Source: Byssochlamys sp. IMV 00236 (Eukaryota > Ascomycota > Eurotiomycetes > Eurotiales > Thermoascaceae). From it: 64,000 nucleotides of DNA. The notes beneath the pieces are model-generated. The model saw only the letters and a program-made list of their open reading frames with translations, was not told where the DNA came from and did no database searches. The position numbers and the translations under genes are program-made. This document shows positions 44,194-54,823 of the stretch, piece by piece (within the stretch, counting starts at the first letter, position 1; each line of letters begins with the position of its first letter). The stretch spans positions 1 to 64,000 of the forward strand of contig MSJH02000669.1 in the NCBI GenBank assembly GCA_001931875.2. The letters are read 5' to 3'.

Positions 44194-46665
44194 TCATTCG
44201 GAATCTGAGTCTGCAAACATATCCTCTGCCTTTGGGCGCGGTTTTCGCGTCGGAGGTTGAGCTTCTGGCCCAGGCTGCTTCTCAGGCGGTCTGTCAGACA
44301 TGGCTGGCTTTTCCTGCGCCTGAGAACCATCTCCCTCCATGGCCATGTCCTCTTCCATCTCGTCCCCGTCCGGATCCTCCAGATCACTATCTTCCATGGG
44401 CACACCGTCGATGTCACTCATAGGTTCGCCATCGAGGTTGCCATCTTGATTAGCCATGGGAGCGCCCCCTCGATCGATATCCATCTTAGTCCCCTCGGCC
44501 TCAACAGGCTTGGTCGGGTCGAATTTACCAGAAGAGACATCTTCCTCGACGGCCTTCCACCGACTCTTGCCCTTTGTTCCAGGAGCGCTGGAGGCTTTCT
44601 CTGCCTCTGCCTTCTCCCTCTCCTTGGCCAGCTCTTCCTCAGTGGGAGGCGGATTCTCAAAGACCTGGACAAAGTGCTCTTGGCTTGTTTGTGGGAAAAC
44701 ACACCATCCTTCCCACAGGTTCAGTATTATACCAACACTCCGCTTCCATTTTTCTGCCTTTAGTCGACCCCAACCAAGGTCTTTCTCCAGCCTTCCCAGA
44801 TGCTCAAAGACCTGGTGTGATCTGAGCGCAGATTCGAAAAGCTGTCGGTAACGCCACGCGTGGCGGACGCCGCTAGTAGACGAAGACGAAAGAATATCGG
44901 ATACCACGTAGAGCCCAACAAGTTTGGCGGCTGATGTGTCGAGTTTGTCTTTAGATGACGACCGGTTCTCCTGGGATGTGTTGTCATAAACCCTGCTGGC
45001 TTCAGCCTCGCCCTTTGCGGCGCCTCTCTCAGCGAGATGATCAGGATTCGCTCCGGTGTATGCCAAAGGATTCAGGACGTTGGTAACGATCATCTCCACA
45101 ACTTCATCTGCACCCGCGCCAGCATGCTCGATGGCAAAGGCGGTTACGCGAGCGATATCTCCTCTTCGTAGCTTGGCGTTCGTGGTGGGAAGCCTCGCTA
45201 GCAGGTGCGTTAGTTTAGCCTTCTGGAGAGGGTTCATGAAGCCCAATCCATCACTAGGACCTCCTAGACCATCAGCAGTATGTCGTTTGTCGTCTTCCGC
45301 ATCCGAGTACTCGTCTTCAGAGGAATTATAATCGTCATCGGAGACGAACTCGTCCATCTGCGTAGTATACTCGAAGCGAATCGCTTTCTCAGGGGGGACC
45401 CAGCTAGGACCGCCCTCGAAAAGCAGCGACGGCGGAGTCACTCCCATGACAGGGTGCCGACGAGCTCCCTTATTTCCAGAATTTGTTAGAATATCCCATA
45501 GCTTCCACCGATACCATATACCACCGGTGCTTCGGGGATTCCACAGCCAAGCCCACTTCTCGTTTTTCTGGACCTCGGGCCGGCTCATAAGCAGAGCTTC
45601 GAATTCGGGGCCGTAATTCAGCAGATTTTCCAACGTTTTGTGAATCAACCGAAGTTGCTTTAGGTCAGATGGAGGTTTAACGTCCACTTGTAGAGCCGGG
45701 CCACTTCTTCCGTAGGACGGACCGTACGACGCAGGAGGCGCAAATGCACCGCGGTGCGGCCCTGGAGGGGGAGCACGATTCAAACTTCCAACTTGGTTTT
45801 GATTGACCTGTTTCGCGCCAAAGGGGAGAGAGCTGGATGATGATAGACCAACAGTCACAGGCATGCCAGAGCTGATTGCGGCGGACGAGAGATGTCGCGA
45901 GATAGAGAGATAGAAGCCCCAGCCGAGATATTTATTTTGCAGTGTGCTCACAGTGGTATCTATATCGCTGGCAGCTGACTCCTTCGCAAGGGTGACGATA
46001 GCTGACCATGACTTCCGCTCCGTTGGAGTTTGGCCGGCCTGGGGCATGATTTTGACATTGTCGACGGCGAGAACTGATGGAATCAACGCCTTTACCACGG
46101 CCGGCGATGTTCCCGGTGGTAGCGAAGCTAGGTATAGTGTCGGTTTCGCAGCTGCCCTCTCAGCCTCCTTCGTTTCTGTGGTCCTCTCTTCCTCATCGTC
46201 GGATGTTCGAAAAGCAGCCGCCGCGTCCCGCGCGCCGGATCCTGAGTTTTCGAAAGCAAATAGCCCTTGGGCAGAATCGCGTTCCCTATGTAAGGGTTGA
46301 AAGCCTTCGTGATTGCGTTTCCTCGAAAGCGATGGCGGAGGCGGTCCCAGACTGCCTGGTCCACTGCTCCGTGGACCAGAGCTCGTAAAGTGCCGTTTCG
46401 CAGGACCTCCTCCGAACCCTCCTGGCCCCGGGTGTCCGAATGTATTCAGTCTTCCTCCTCCTGGAGGACGATTCGTGCTTGGCGTATCTGCATCTTCGTC
46501 GAAGGATTTCACAAAATCCTCCAGGACAGCGGCCGTCTCAGCTTGTTCTCGGGCGCGCTTTGCTTCCGCTTCGGCTTTCTGGCGTTCAAATAACGATTTC
46601 TTGCTGGGCGCCGAGAGTTTGGCCGAGAGCTCGGGGAAGACCTTTGTCTTCGAGTCGTCTGGCAT
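44194..46665 (-). CDS. U2 snRNP-associated SURP-domain protein (U2SURP/SR140-like)
   Basis: Nuclear pre-mRNA splicing factor associated with the U2 snRNP. Single exon; the open frame reaches upstream to a TTG at 46674, but the first ATG is at 46665, giving 823 aa starting MPDDSKTKVFPEL. Domain order fits the family: a charged N-terminus (KKSLFERQKAEAEAKRAREQ), an RRM around residues 175-265 (PTLYLASLPPGTSP), a SURP module (LRLIHKTLENLLNYGPEFEA, about 345), and an RPR/CID helical domain from about 480 (FMNPLQKAKLTHLLARLP ... LVGLYVVSDILSSSS). The acidic C-terminus replaces the RS-rich tail seen in animals. It starts 280 bp from the divergent gene at 46945. Confidence 0.92.
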   Translation of the reverse strand: MPDDSKTKVFPELSAKLSAPSKKSLFERQKAEAEAKRAREQAETAAVLEDFVKSFDEDADTPSTNRPPGGGRLNTFGHPGPGGFGGGPAKRHFTSSGPRSSGPGSLGPPPPSLSRKRNHEGFQPLHRERDSAQGLFAFENSGSGARDAAAAFRTSDDEEERTTETKEAERAAAKPTLYLASLPPGTSPAVVKALIPSVLAVDNVKIMPQAGQTPTERKSWSAIVTLAKESAASDIDTTVSTLQNKYLGWGFYLSISRHLSSAAISSGMPVTVGLSSSSSLPFGAKQVNQNQVGSLNRAPPPGPHRGAFAPPASYGPSYGRSGPALQVDVKPPSDLKQLRLIHKTLENLLNYGPEFEALLMSRPEVQKNEKWAWLWNPRSTGGIWYRWKLWDILTNSGNKGARRHPVMGVTPPSLLFEGGPSWVPPEKAIRFEYTTQMDEFVSDDDYNSSEDEYSDAEDDKRHTADGLGGPSDGLGFMNPLQKAKLTHLLARLPTTNAKLRRGDIARVTAFAIEHAGAGADEVVEMIVTNVLNPLAYTGANPDHLAERGAAKGEAEASRVYDNTSQENRSSSKDKLDTSAAKLVGLYVVSDILSSSSTSGVRHAWRYRQLFESALRSHQVFEHLGRLEKDLGWGRLKAEKWKRSVGIILNLWEGWCVFPQTSQEHFVQVFENPPPTEEELAKEREKAEAEKASSAPGTKGKSRWKAVEEDVSSGKFDPTKPVEAEGTKMDIDRGGAPMANQDGNLDGEPMSDIDGVPMEDSDLEDPDGDEMEEDMAMEGDGSQAQEKPAMSDRPPEKQPGPEAQPPTRKPRPKAEDMFADSDSE

Positions 46666-46944
46666 CGCGACCAAGCCGCAATAGCAACAACTGCTGTCGA
46701 AATAGCTTCGCGGGGGAAGTGGTGGTTAGTATGGGCGTTCTTTGAGCCTGGACGCGGAGGTCAGTTCGGGTGGAGATAGCGGACTTACTCGACACAGTCT
46801 AGGCGCTTACGGAGCACAGTATGAAGCAACGTCCCTTCAACAATAATCTCGCAACTTCGCCATCTACAACCTTGGGATTTTCCAGGCACAGGTTCGATCT
46901 GTTAATGCCGTGTATCTTATGAAAAGCTTTTGATAACTAAGAGG
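46666..46944. promoter_or_regulatory. short bidirectional promoter
   Basis: Only 279 bp lie between the start codons of the U2SURP-like gene (minus) and the conserved fungal gene (plus). Both leaders and core promoters must fit here, so the two are likely co-expressed to some degree. Confidence 0.6.
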
Positions 46945-48122
46945 ATGGCTGCCGTAGAACTGCAATTGTTATTACGATTCCTTTCCCAGGATGCAAAGGT
47001 ACCGCTGGCGGTGGCAATGAGCAAAGTGAAAGAGCTCCAGAAAGCCGGTCTCAGCAAGTAAAGAGCTCAACTTCCATATTGACGATAAACAAGTCTAACG
47101 CTCGCAGTCCTGATGAAATTGAGCGATCCGAACTACAGACACTCCAGACGATCTTCAAAGATGACAAAACAGCCAAGAAGGTGCTGAATGCTGCGAAACG
47201 CAACTCCAAGAAACGCGCAGCGCCAAGTAGCTCAGACACTACACCAACCAAGAAGGCAAAGAAAGATGATCCTGACGCTGAGACAACACCTTTTCAGACT
47301 GAATCTAACCTCTCTCTCCCGGACTCGTCGGCGACGGAAGAAGAGCTGTCAAAGACAGTAGTACTGACCAACAGAGCACCGCTTGTCCTTGCATTTGCAG
47401 TGACTGTGCTCAAGTATACAATGCCTGAGCAGCCCATCTCAAGCAGGCTGAGTCTCGCGCAAGCTGTGGTTAGTGCCAACAGTCGCAGCAAAGCCGTCAG
47501 TCTGGGCCTTGAGAGTGGGAACGGTGCAGAAGAAGAAGGCTGGGGAGAGGGGCTACCAGTGGTGAAAGTGCTGGGAAGAGCGATTAGAGTATTGAAGAGA
47601 TGGGACTATAATCCCATGGATGGAAAGCCGGAAGACGGAACTACTTCTGACTCTGACATCCGCCCATGCCCCAAAGATTCTCAAAACGCCGCCCGGGAAG
47701 ATTCCGGGGAGATGCCTCCTCTCTGGGGCGTGGACCTGGAAGCCATACGAAAATCCAATGCTCAGGGTAAAAGAGGGGATTCACAAATACATACGGCGGA
47801 TGCCGCACGAGCGTACCTCATGAAGGCGTTTTCTTTGCATAGGGAATCCAACGGTGAAAGGAAGGAGTCCTCAAGCAAGAAGTCCAATACTTCCCTGGCC
47901 AAAGAGAGAGAAGAGTCTCTTGGCCTCGTCCTACGTGCCATTAATCTCCTATGTGAGTCATGGGCTTCAATCCTCAGCACCGAGGAATTGGACAGACGTG
48001 CCTGGGCCTGGTACTTGCGCGTCAGGCCGGATGTCCAAAGTGGCACAGCTGGCTGGGGAGAGAAAGGTCAGGTCAGGCTCTCTGATATACTAAGGTTGCG
48101 CAGGGAAGTACCGAGCACCTGA
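46945..48122 (+). CDS. conserved fungal protein, function unknown
   Basis: Two exons, 46945-47057 and 47108-48122, join in phase (AA|T) to give 375 aa starting MAAVELQLLLRFLSQDAKVP. The N-terminal 65 residues form a helical module that resembles the start of fungal proteins annotated with an IMPACT/UPF0029 domain. A basic low-complexity linker follows (KRNSKKRAAPSSSD). The conserved-looking core is NRAPLVLAFAVTVLKYTMPE and QPISSRLSLAQAVVSANSR. I do not see a complete IMPACT catalytic-like domain, so the name is not secure. The C-terminus is helical and charged. Downstream it converges on the sugar transporter gene with only 80 bp between the stops. Confidence 0.75.
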
Positions 48123-48202
48123 ACATTTCTGTTCAAGAGTCTACATTGTGCTTGCATCAGCTATCTTTCCTGGGTTCTACTCCAGCCATGCATGCGAAAC
48201 TA

Positions 48203-49986
48203 TCAGCGGGATACATGCTCTGTATGCTCTACAGTCGAGGCCCCTTGTTTGTCTGCGATGCTGGCGCCTCGTTCCAGCTCAAGCGGTTTCTCAGCTGGAT
48301 GGTGGACGTTCAAATCGGTGTCCCGATGGAGATCCATGCTCTCTTTATTGAAGAAGTTCACATAGATGGGGAAGACCCAAGCCAAGATATAGCCCATCAT
48401 GGGAATAGCAAGGGCAACATGAGCATTACGGTTAGTCTGCAGGATAAGAGCAGTCAGCCGACGGCTTTGACGGGCAGGGTTGAATCAGGTCCTGTACTTA
48501 CAACCACAGCTCCCATCATAGGAGGAAAGACAGTACCTCCAGAGATTGCTGCCACGAGAAGCGAGCCTCCTCGTTTCGTGTGACGCCCAAGACCTCGCAG
48601 GGCCAACGTGAAAATCGTTGCGAAGCAGCACTGGGAAGATCCCAATCAGCATATTTTCATCAGAAGAGTTTGTGTTATGTGGCCCACTCACGGATTCAAA
48701 ACAGAACACCAGAATGAAGAGGGCAATAGACGTCGTTCCAGAGGTTTTCATCGCGGCTACCGAGAAAACGAAGCATAAGAAGAGGTATACCGCGAGCATA
48801 TAGCGAGGCTTGAATGCCTTCATCATCATCAACCCGCTGGCTAGGAAACGATTGAATGCATAGAGGCCCTGGGCGACGGCAAGAAGGTCCGCTAATCCCA
48901 ATCATCAACAAGGAGCCAAATTGCGCTTCACTCAGATGAAACACTTACCAGCTTCAGAGCTGGAACGTCCAGCTTCTTGGGCAAAGTTGATGAAGTATCC
49001 TGCAACTGCGACCTGGGCTCCCACATAGCAGAACTGGCTCCATACCCCTAAGAAAAGATTGTATTGCTTTTTGAAAGGGCCAGGATCCGCGATATGCTCT
49101 CCGATCTGCATTTCAACTGCCTGCTGGTCGGCGTCGGTGATTTCAGGGAAGGGGGCGAGAAGAAACAGGATAATCAGCAGTGCAACGAAGCAGGCTACTC
49201 CCAGATAGACCCATTGCACATTTTTGAGTCCAGCATTCGTATCCACGGTGTGTGCAAAGAAGACACGAGAAGCGAGAAGTGGCGCTACAAACGTTCCGAC
49301 CCCTTGGACGGCTTGGGCGAGGTTCAGTCTGATTTCGCTATATCGTGGTGGGCCGCAAATAGAGAGAAAGCTACATGGTCAACAAACTGATGCACTATGC
49401 CGACCTCTGTGTGCTGGACTTACGGATCTGCAGCTGTTTCAAGAGTTGACAGCCCGGCGCCAACTACCTTATCCATCATTAGATAGATCAACGCAGAGAG
49501 AGCCGATTTCCTAACACTCACAAACATGCTACCACAGAAACCCCCGAATGACTTTTTGACGCCGCTTGGCCAGAACAGAAGGCATCCAACCGCGAGGACC
49601 GCAAGACCGGTCATAAATGTGATGCGAAAGCCGAATCTTCTGACAATCCATCCCGAGATGGTCAACGGACAGATGAAGTACGCGCCGAAATAAGCCGCCT
49701 GGAGGCCACTGGACTTGCTAGCCGTAATGTTGAGGGTGCTTTGGAAATGGGAGTTCAAGACGTCCAGTAAGCCATAACCGAAGCCCCATAGGAAGAAGAG
49801 GATAGTAACTGGAAGCTCGATTTGATCAGTTTCGTCGTAAAGACGTGGTTATAGCTGTCAAGTGAACTCCATGAATGCTGTATCCCTACCTAGGAAATTG
49901 GGTATGAGGGACTGTCGTAGAGTAAGATGGACCGCAGACGTGACTGAATCATCTGCCACGGCGATTCTCCGCTTATATAGACCCAT
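48203..49986 (-). CDS. MFS sugar transporter, FucP (fucose permease)-like
   Basis: Membrane symporter of the FHS/FucP branch of the MFS, likely for a hexose or deoxyhexose. Seven exons join in phase: 49986-49890, 49808-49522, 49467-49424, 49370-48949, 48891-48692, 48630-48502, 48436-48203, giving 470 aa. The first helix LVTILFFLWGFGYGLLDVLN followed by HFQ is a hallmark of this branch and is seen only after splicing. AAYFGAYFICPLTISGWIVRRFGFRITFMTG (in two joined parts) and ETAADPFLSICGPPRYSEIR LNLAQAVQGVGTF also fit. The C-terminal tail (after VNFFNKESMD) is cytosolic and charged. The ATG at 49986 sits in caccATGGG, a good context. Two CreA-type sites upstream suggest carbon regulation. Confidence 0.9.
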
Positions 49987-50384
49987 GGTGACCGGCGATA
50001 CAAGTAAACGGGGGATGAAACCTTTTTGACGTCCGTTTCGCAGTAATTATTACTCTTGTTTGACCCTATCTACCACTGCAGAATAATCAGTCAACGGAAA
50101 TGATTCTCCATCTCTGGGATTGATATCTGGTATTATAGAACATGTAGCTAGCTGTATTTCGGGCCATTGTGAAGCGAAGACAGAAGTACCTGAAGGCAAT
50201 GGCATCCACTGGACGTACGAATGCATCTATGATGGCGTCTATTAGTCCCTGATGATTAAATCCTCAGCATTAGATATATTGGCCATTGACTCGACTCAAT
50301 TGGTGGAATCAAACCATGCTCTTCTAGTTTACACTCCCCTATGCAGGTCATTGGTTGCGTTTTGACCTCCCCCGCCGGAGGAGA

Positions 50385-50400
50385 CCCCAGCTTTGCGGGG
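50385..50400. promoter_or_regulatory. paired CreA-type (SYGGRG) sites
   Basis: ccccag (reverse CTGGGG, 50385-50390) and GCGGGG (50395-50400) both fit SYGGRG and lie four bases apart in opposite orientation, about 400 bp upstream of the FucP-like transporter. CreA binding to such pairs is established in Aspergillus; its use here is inference. Confidence 0.4.
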
Positions 50401-51450
50401 AATAAGTATTGGGGAAGAATATCTGATGGCGGTCGGGGAAATACCATGATAAAGTCAGTTAGACCATGGCGGCCACCCTGTTCGAGAATCACCGTGAAAG
50501 TGAGAGGTGTCTCTTGCACGTCACAAGTTTACCTGGTCGGGACTTATCTCCTTACTTAGTGGATGAGTTTCGGCCAGAATTGGGGATATCCTCCATTGAA
50601 CAACACTGGGACATCCATAACATCTGGGGTTTGGTTGGTTCCAGACCAGAGGTAAATTATCCGGTGGTTGTTTCTTCGCGAATAAATACCCCGAGAAATC
50701 CGGGGATCACATCTAGCAGCAGCAGATAGGAATCGGAAACAAAGATATAAGACAGAAAGAGTGAGAAGACTTTCTGTTCTGTTCTGTTTTGTTGATACTA
50801 TTTACACTGAATGAGGTGTGACTCGTACCATAACTATATGTGTGTAGTGCTGCTGTTATCCTGACAGACAGACAGAGATAGACAGATAGATATAATATGG
50901 ATCAGGTGGATATGCAAAGGTAGTTTTACATCCACTTCTCCTTAGTGCTTTTTCTTCTCATTTTCTTGGCTCGATATAAGAGTTAAAATTTACCATATCT
51001 CTGTTCTTTGGCGGCCTGGAGATAGAGGAAAAGAGTTGACTTGCGCGCGATTCAGTAGTAGTAGTATACTTAAGAGAGATGGTGAACATTCCGTTTTTGT
51101 TTCCGTTTATTCCGTCGGGGATTCGGAGGTCCGTCAAAAAAACTTGATTTTTTCTTTTCTTTTCTCTCTTTTTTAAATATTAGGAATAATATACACTACT
51201 ATATGGAAAGAATTATCTTCTGATTAAAAAGTAGAGATGTACAGGTTTTAGTATTATTGATTTTGATTTTGATTTTTTTTTTGTTGTCTTCATCCCGCTC
51301 GTTATAAATTGCCTGTTGAAGAACCAACGAGAGAGAGAGGATGAAAGAAGAAGCCCGGACAAATGAAGGTTAGCGGAAAGTGACAGGATCCAGGGAATGT
51401 TGGAAAGCTTCCCGGCGTCCGCACCAGAAGCGGAAAGTCTATCAAAAAAG

Positions 51451-51472
51451 ACAGAGAGAGAGAGAGAGAGAG
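51451..51472. repeat. microsatellite (ga)n
   Basis: About ten copies of the dinucleotide in an intergenic region. Confidence 0.75.
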
Positions 51473-52199
51473 CCAGAAGGGTCTGGGGGACGGACTAACT
51501 ATTTAATATTTTCCACTAATGCATCGGTCATGCCAGCGAGGAAACTAAAAAAAAAAAGGTAAAAATTTGAAAATCAAAAGAAAAAGAGAGAGAAAGGTCC
51601 AGATAGATAGATTCTCTAGTTGCAGGGCTGTATCTTGTCTTGACAGAGGACGAGCTCGACCTTTGACTGGCGCCCGGGTGGCTGATCCGTAGCGGCGGCG
51701 GCAGTGGGCAATATTAATGGGAGATGGCCAGGGGGGTTTGCGGATGATAGGAGCCATGTGGAAGACAGGTTTGTTTATACATACTACTCCAGACTGCATC
51801 ATAATTTACTTGGTTAGTTAGTCAGTTGATTAGTTAGTAGTACTTCCTCGTGCATCTCATCCTCCGCTTCCCTGATCGATAATCGATAAACTCTCCAGGG
51901 ACGGTTGGATGAGATGAATGTGAGCCTGTCGCAGAGATGGTCCGGGTGCACTAAGTCCTGCACTATCCTGCGAGGGGGCATAGTTTACTGAGTTAATGCC
52001 CTGTTAGCGTCGACTATCGACTATCTCGACTAGTTGAACTGTTGAAGTGACTGCGATATCCGTTCTTGGCGACCACTAAAAACCACCGCCATCTGTTTCA
52101 GGCTCTTCCCCCTCTCGTCACTACTGCTCCCCATCGATCTTCTCTGCCAGGACTCTCGATCCAGTCGAAAGGCAATCAGGAAACAACATTTAGATAATA

Positions 52200-52225
52200 C
52201 ATTATTATTATTATTATTATTATAT
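52200..52225. repeat. microsatellite (att)n
   Basis: Seven to eight copies of the trinucleotide, upstream of the membrane-protein gene. Confidence 0.75.
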
Positions 52226-52654
52226 TGAAAAGTGCTCCAGATCTTTCTTGCTGGACTGTTGGGTGGGGAGTAACCGAGTCCAGTTGGTCTGGCCCAGGAA
52301 CTGTTCATCAATTCTTTACTTTTAGTTCGTTCCCGTCGAGTCTGACACTCCGACCGGTCGGTCCGCCCTTCTCTCTCTCTCTCCCGACGACTCTCTTTTG
52401 CCCCAATCCTGCCCTTTCTCCTGCCCTTTGCCTTTGCTCTCCCTCCAAACCTCGTCCTGGTCGTTGTGCCAACTTCTGTCTCTCCCCTCCGTCTGTTGCC
52501 TCCTTCTCTCTCGCGACCCTGCTTCTCGATTCCACCCTCCGTGTCAGCTCGCTTCTCTCGCCTGGCCAGCGACTCGATCCATCGATCTCTCGACGTGGTC
52601 CTTGAGTGAGAGAGCAGAAGGGAAGGAGCAGGCCCGACAGGGCTGAGCAGCGCC

Positions 52655-54823
52655 ATGGCTGGGCGTGTACCATCGCGAGAACAGCGCGAGCGCTCTCGTT
52701 ATCGTTCCTCCCAGTCGTCCACCGGGACTCAGGACCATCGGGACTCCCTCTCGCGTCGATCGCTGTCCACCCGTTTCTCGAATCCCAATGTCTTCTCCGA
52801 CGAGTTCTCCCTCGATCCTCTCGATCCTCCCGACTCCGACCGGATCCACCGCAATCCCTCCATCTCCTCGCACGACTCCTCGATCACCCTCCGCTCCAAC
52901 AATTACGCGCCTCTACGCTCGAAGCCCTCGTTGACCACCGACGTTGCACCCCCGCCAGAAGTCAATCCCTTTGACGACAATGCCCGATCCTCCTTGGATG
53001 ATGTTCCCCATCGATCCAGCCTCCCCCAGAAGGGTGGCATGACGATGAACCGCAACTCGACAGCTACCGTGTCCTCCGGCGTCTCGACCCCGACAATTGC
53101 TAGACGCAGTCTCAGTACCTCTTCCCACTTCTCCATGCCTCGCGCTCAGAGCCCGTATACCGGGGCCACCGGGCCCAGCCACCCCTATGCGATGTATCCC
53201 CAGCTGGGTGTGAGTCGCTCCCCCAGTGTGACAACCGCGTCGACGGTACGAGGGGTAGATCGACCGTTGATTGGGGCCAATGCTCCTCAGCATCCCTATG
53301 CCATGTACCCGCAGAATATCTTGCCCGAGGAGGGCATGGACGCTGACATTCCCCCGGTCGGGTTTCCCGGCCATTCGCAGCCGTATCAACGTCCACCGGG
53401 ACGAGCAGATGACGATGTCGGTGATATAATCGGCCCCGATGGACATTTGGAACAGTTACCGCCGTATTCTCGTTATCCCGACGGAATCCCGCCTAAGATC
53501 GGTATGGGACCAGCCAGTATCGCCAGTGCCAATCGAGAACGAGACCTGCAGGATCATGATTGGGACCCGGCAGAGTTGGCAGTATCGGGAGTGTCGTCGT
53601 CCAGAACGCTGCTGCCAGGTGAGCCAGCTGCTCGACCACCACCACCGCCGCCGCCGCCCCCGTCGCCTCCGCCTCCAGCTGCCGTACAGAGCGAACCCCA
53701 AGTGGACAGTTTCGAGGAGAAAGTAAAGCGCAAGGGCACACAGAGGACGTGTTTTGGGGTCCCAATCTGGATGTTCGTTCTCATTGCGGCCGTTCTAATC
53801 ATTGGAGCTGCGATTGGCGGTGTCATCGGTGGTGTACTGGGTGCCAGAAAGGGTGAGCAGAGCGGGGCAGCCAGTGCAAGTTCTTCTCTAAGCCTGAAGC
53901 CCGCTTCGGTGGTGACGGTGACGGCTACATCGCAGATGGATGCGACTCCTCTGGCGACGGTCCCGGCCAACCTCTTACCGCTACCCACTGGCAAGTTCCA
54001 GATTCCGGCCAGCGTGAAGAATCAGTCCAAGTTCTGCATGCCAAGCTCCTCTTTCTGGCCCACCTGGGGCTGCATGAGCCAGGGCTCTCTAGAAGTCGAG
54101 GTGGACGGCAAGGTCTCACAGTCGTCCATCACCTTCCAGGAAGAACCCATCAGCGGGACTTTCACGTACGGGGCTCAAGCGCCCGTATTCTCTAACCCTG
54201 TCTTTCCTCTACATCTGATGCTGGACAAGGAGGACACCCAGCTTGGTCCAGCCTTGTTCTTCAACACGCAATTCGATAAACTGGTCATTGTCGACGAGAA
54301 TACGTTTCCCACGCCGACTGCCGCCTCGAAGCGCTCCGTTGCTGGAGCCGAACTGTTGGCTGCCCAGTGGTCTCGCAAGACGGTCGCGTCTGCGGGGGAT
54401 AAGCCGTGGTTCTGCTGGTGGAATGGCACGGCCATGGAGTTCTTCATGTATCTTAACCAGACCACTCAGGATGCCGCCTCGGACGCTACGTCGCTGGTTT
54501 CCACGCCCACAACAACAGCTTCCCCGACCAATTCCGGTAAAGCTAAGCTCAAGCGGGATTATGTCGGCGACTACCCGCGCAGAATCAAAATTGAAGAGAA
54601 GCGGGATAGCCCCAATGCACAGCAACCATACTGTGTACAGATGCAGGTGCTAGACGATGGAGAAGTTTCGGGCCCCATCAACCAATTCCAGATCGCGATC
54701 GACGAAGTTGAACCGGCACAGACGACGACAATAGCAGTTAAACGAGACGCCGCGGCATCGTCAACATCATCAGCGCAAGGTTCTTATCAGAGCACATGTT
54801 ATTGCGAATCACTGACCGACTAA
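52655..54823 (+). CDS. single-pass membrane protein with long disordered cytosolic part, function unknown
   Basis: Single exon, 722 aa, start ATG at 52655 in cgccATGGC, a strong context. Residues 1-365 are Ser/Pro/Arg-rich and look disordered; they contain the segment HPYAMYPQ twice (about residues 178 and 212) and a polyproline run at about 328-345. A membrane helix follows at about 369-394 (PIWMFVLIAAVLIIGAAIGG). With no signal peptide, the N-terminus is probably cytosolic and the 325-residue C-terminal part extracellular or lumenal. That part has several Cys (KFCMPSSSFWPTWGCMSQGS) and N-glycosylation sequons (NQSK, NGTA, NQTT) and contains possible dibasic sites. The layout recalls fungal wall-sensor or polarity proteins, but I do not recognise the family. 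Confidence 0.82.
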   Translation: MAGRVPSREQRERSRYRSSQSSTGTQDHRDSLSRRSLSTRFSNPNVFSDEFSLDPLDPPDSDRIHRNPSISSHDSSITLRSNNYAPLRSKPSLTTDVAPPPEVNPFDDNARSSLDDVPHRSSLPQKGGMTMNRNSTATVSSGVSTPTIARRSLSTSSHFSMPRAQSPYTGATGPSHPYAMYPQLGVSRSPSVTTASTVRGVDRPLIGANAPQHPYAMYPQNILPEEGMDADIPPVGFPGHSQPYQRPPGRADDDVGDIIGPDGHLEQLPPYSRYPDGIPPKIGMGPASIASANRERDLQDHDWDPAELAVSGVSSSRTLLPGEPAARPPPPPPPPPSPPPPAAVQSEPQVDSFEEKVKRKGTQRTCFGVPIWMFVLIAAVLIIGAAIGGVIGGVLGARKGEQSGAASASSSLSLKPASVVTVTATSQMDATPLATVPANLLPLPTGKFQIPASVKNQSKFCMPSSSFWPTWGCMSQGSLEVEVDGKVSQSSITFQEEPISGTFTYGAQAPVFSNPVFPLHLMLDKEDTQLGPALFFNTQFDKLVIVDENTFPTPTAASKRSVAGAELLAAQWSRKTVASAGDKPWFCWWNGTAMEFFMYLNQTTQDAASDATSLVSTPTTTASPTNSGKAKLKRDYVGDYPRRIKIEEKRDSPNAQQPYCVQMQVLDDGEVSGPINQFQIAIDEVEPAQTTTIAVKRDAAASSTSSAQGSYQSTCYCESLTD

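Larger units (their letters stand above)
49987..52654. other. divergent intergenic region of 2.7 kb
   Basis: Holds the promoter of the FucP-like gene on the left and a long leader of the membrane-protein gene on the right. The last 300 bp (about 52360-52620) are strongly pyrimidine-rich, with ctctct and cctcc runs, typical of fungal leaders. Several simple repeats lie here: (ga)n at about 51451-51472, T runs near 51270, (att)n near 52200-52225. No gene supported. Confidence 0.5.

Noticed and set aside
46666..46674. Upstream extension of the U2SURP-like protein by three codons
   Set aside because: The extension begins with TTG; the first ATG is at 46665.
44194..46800. Several 80-170 codon frames opposite the U2SURP-like gene
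   Set aside because: Shadows of a long GC-rich coding exon; none has a domain.
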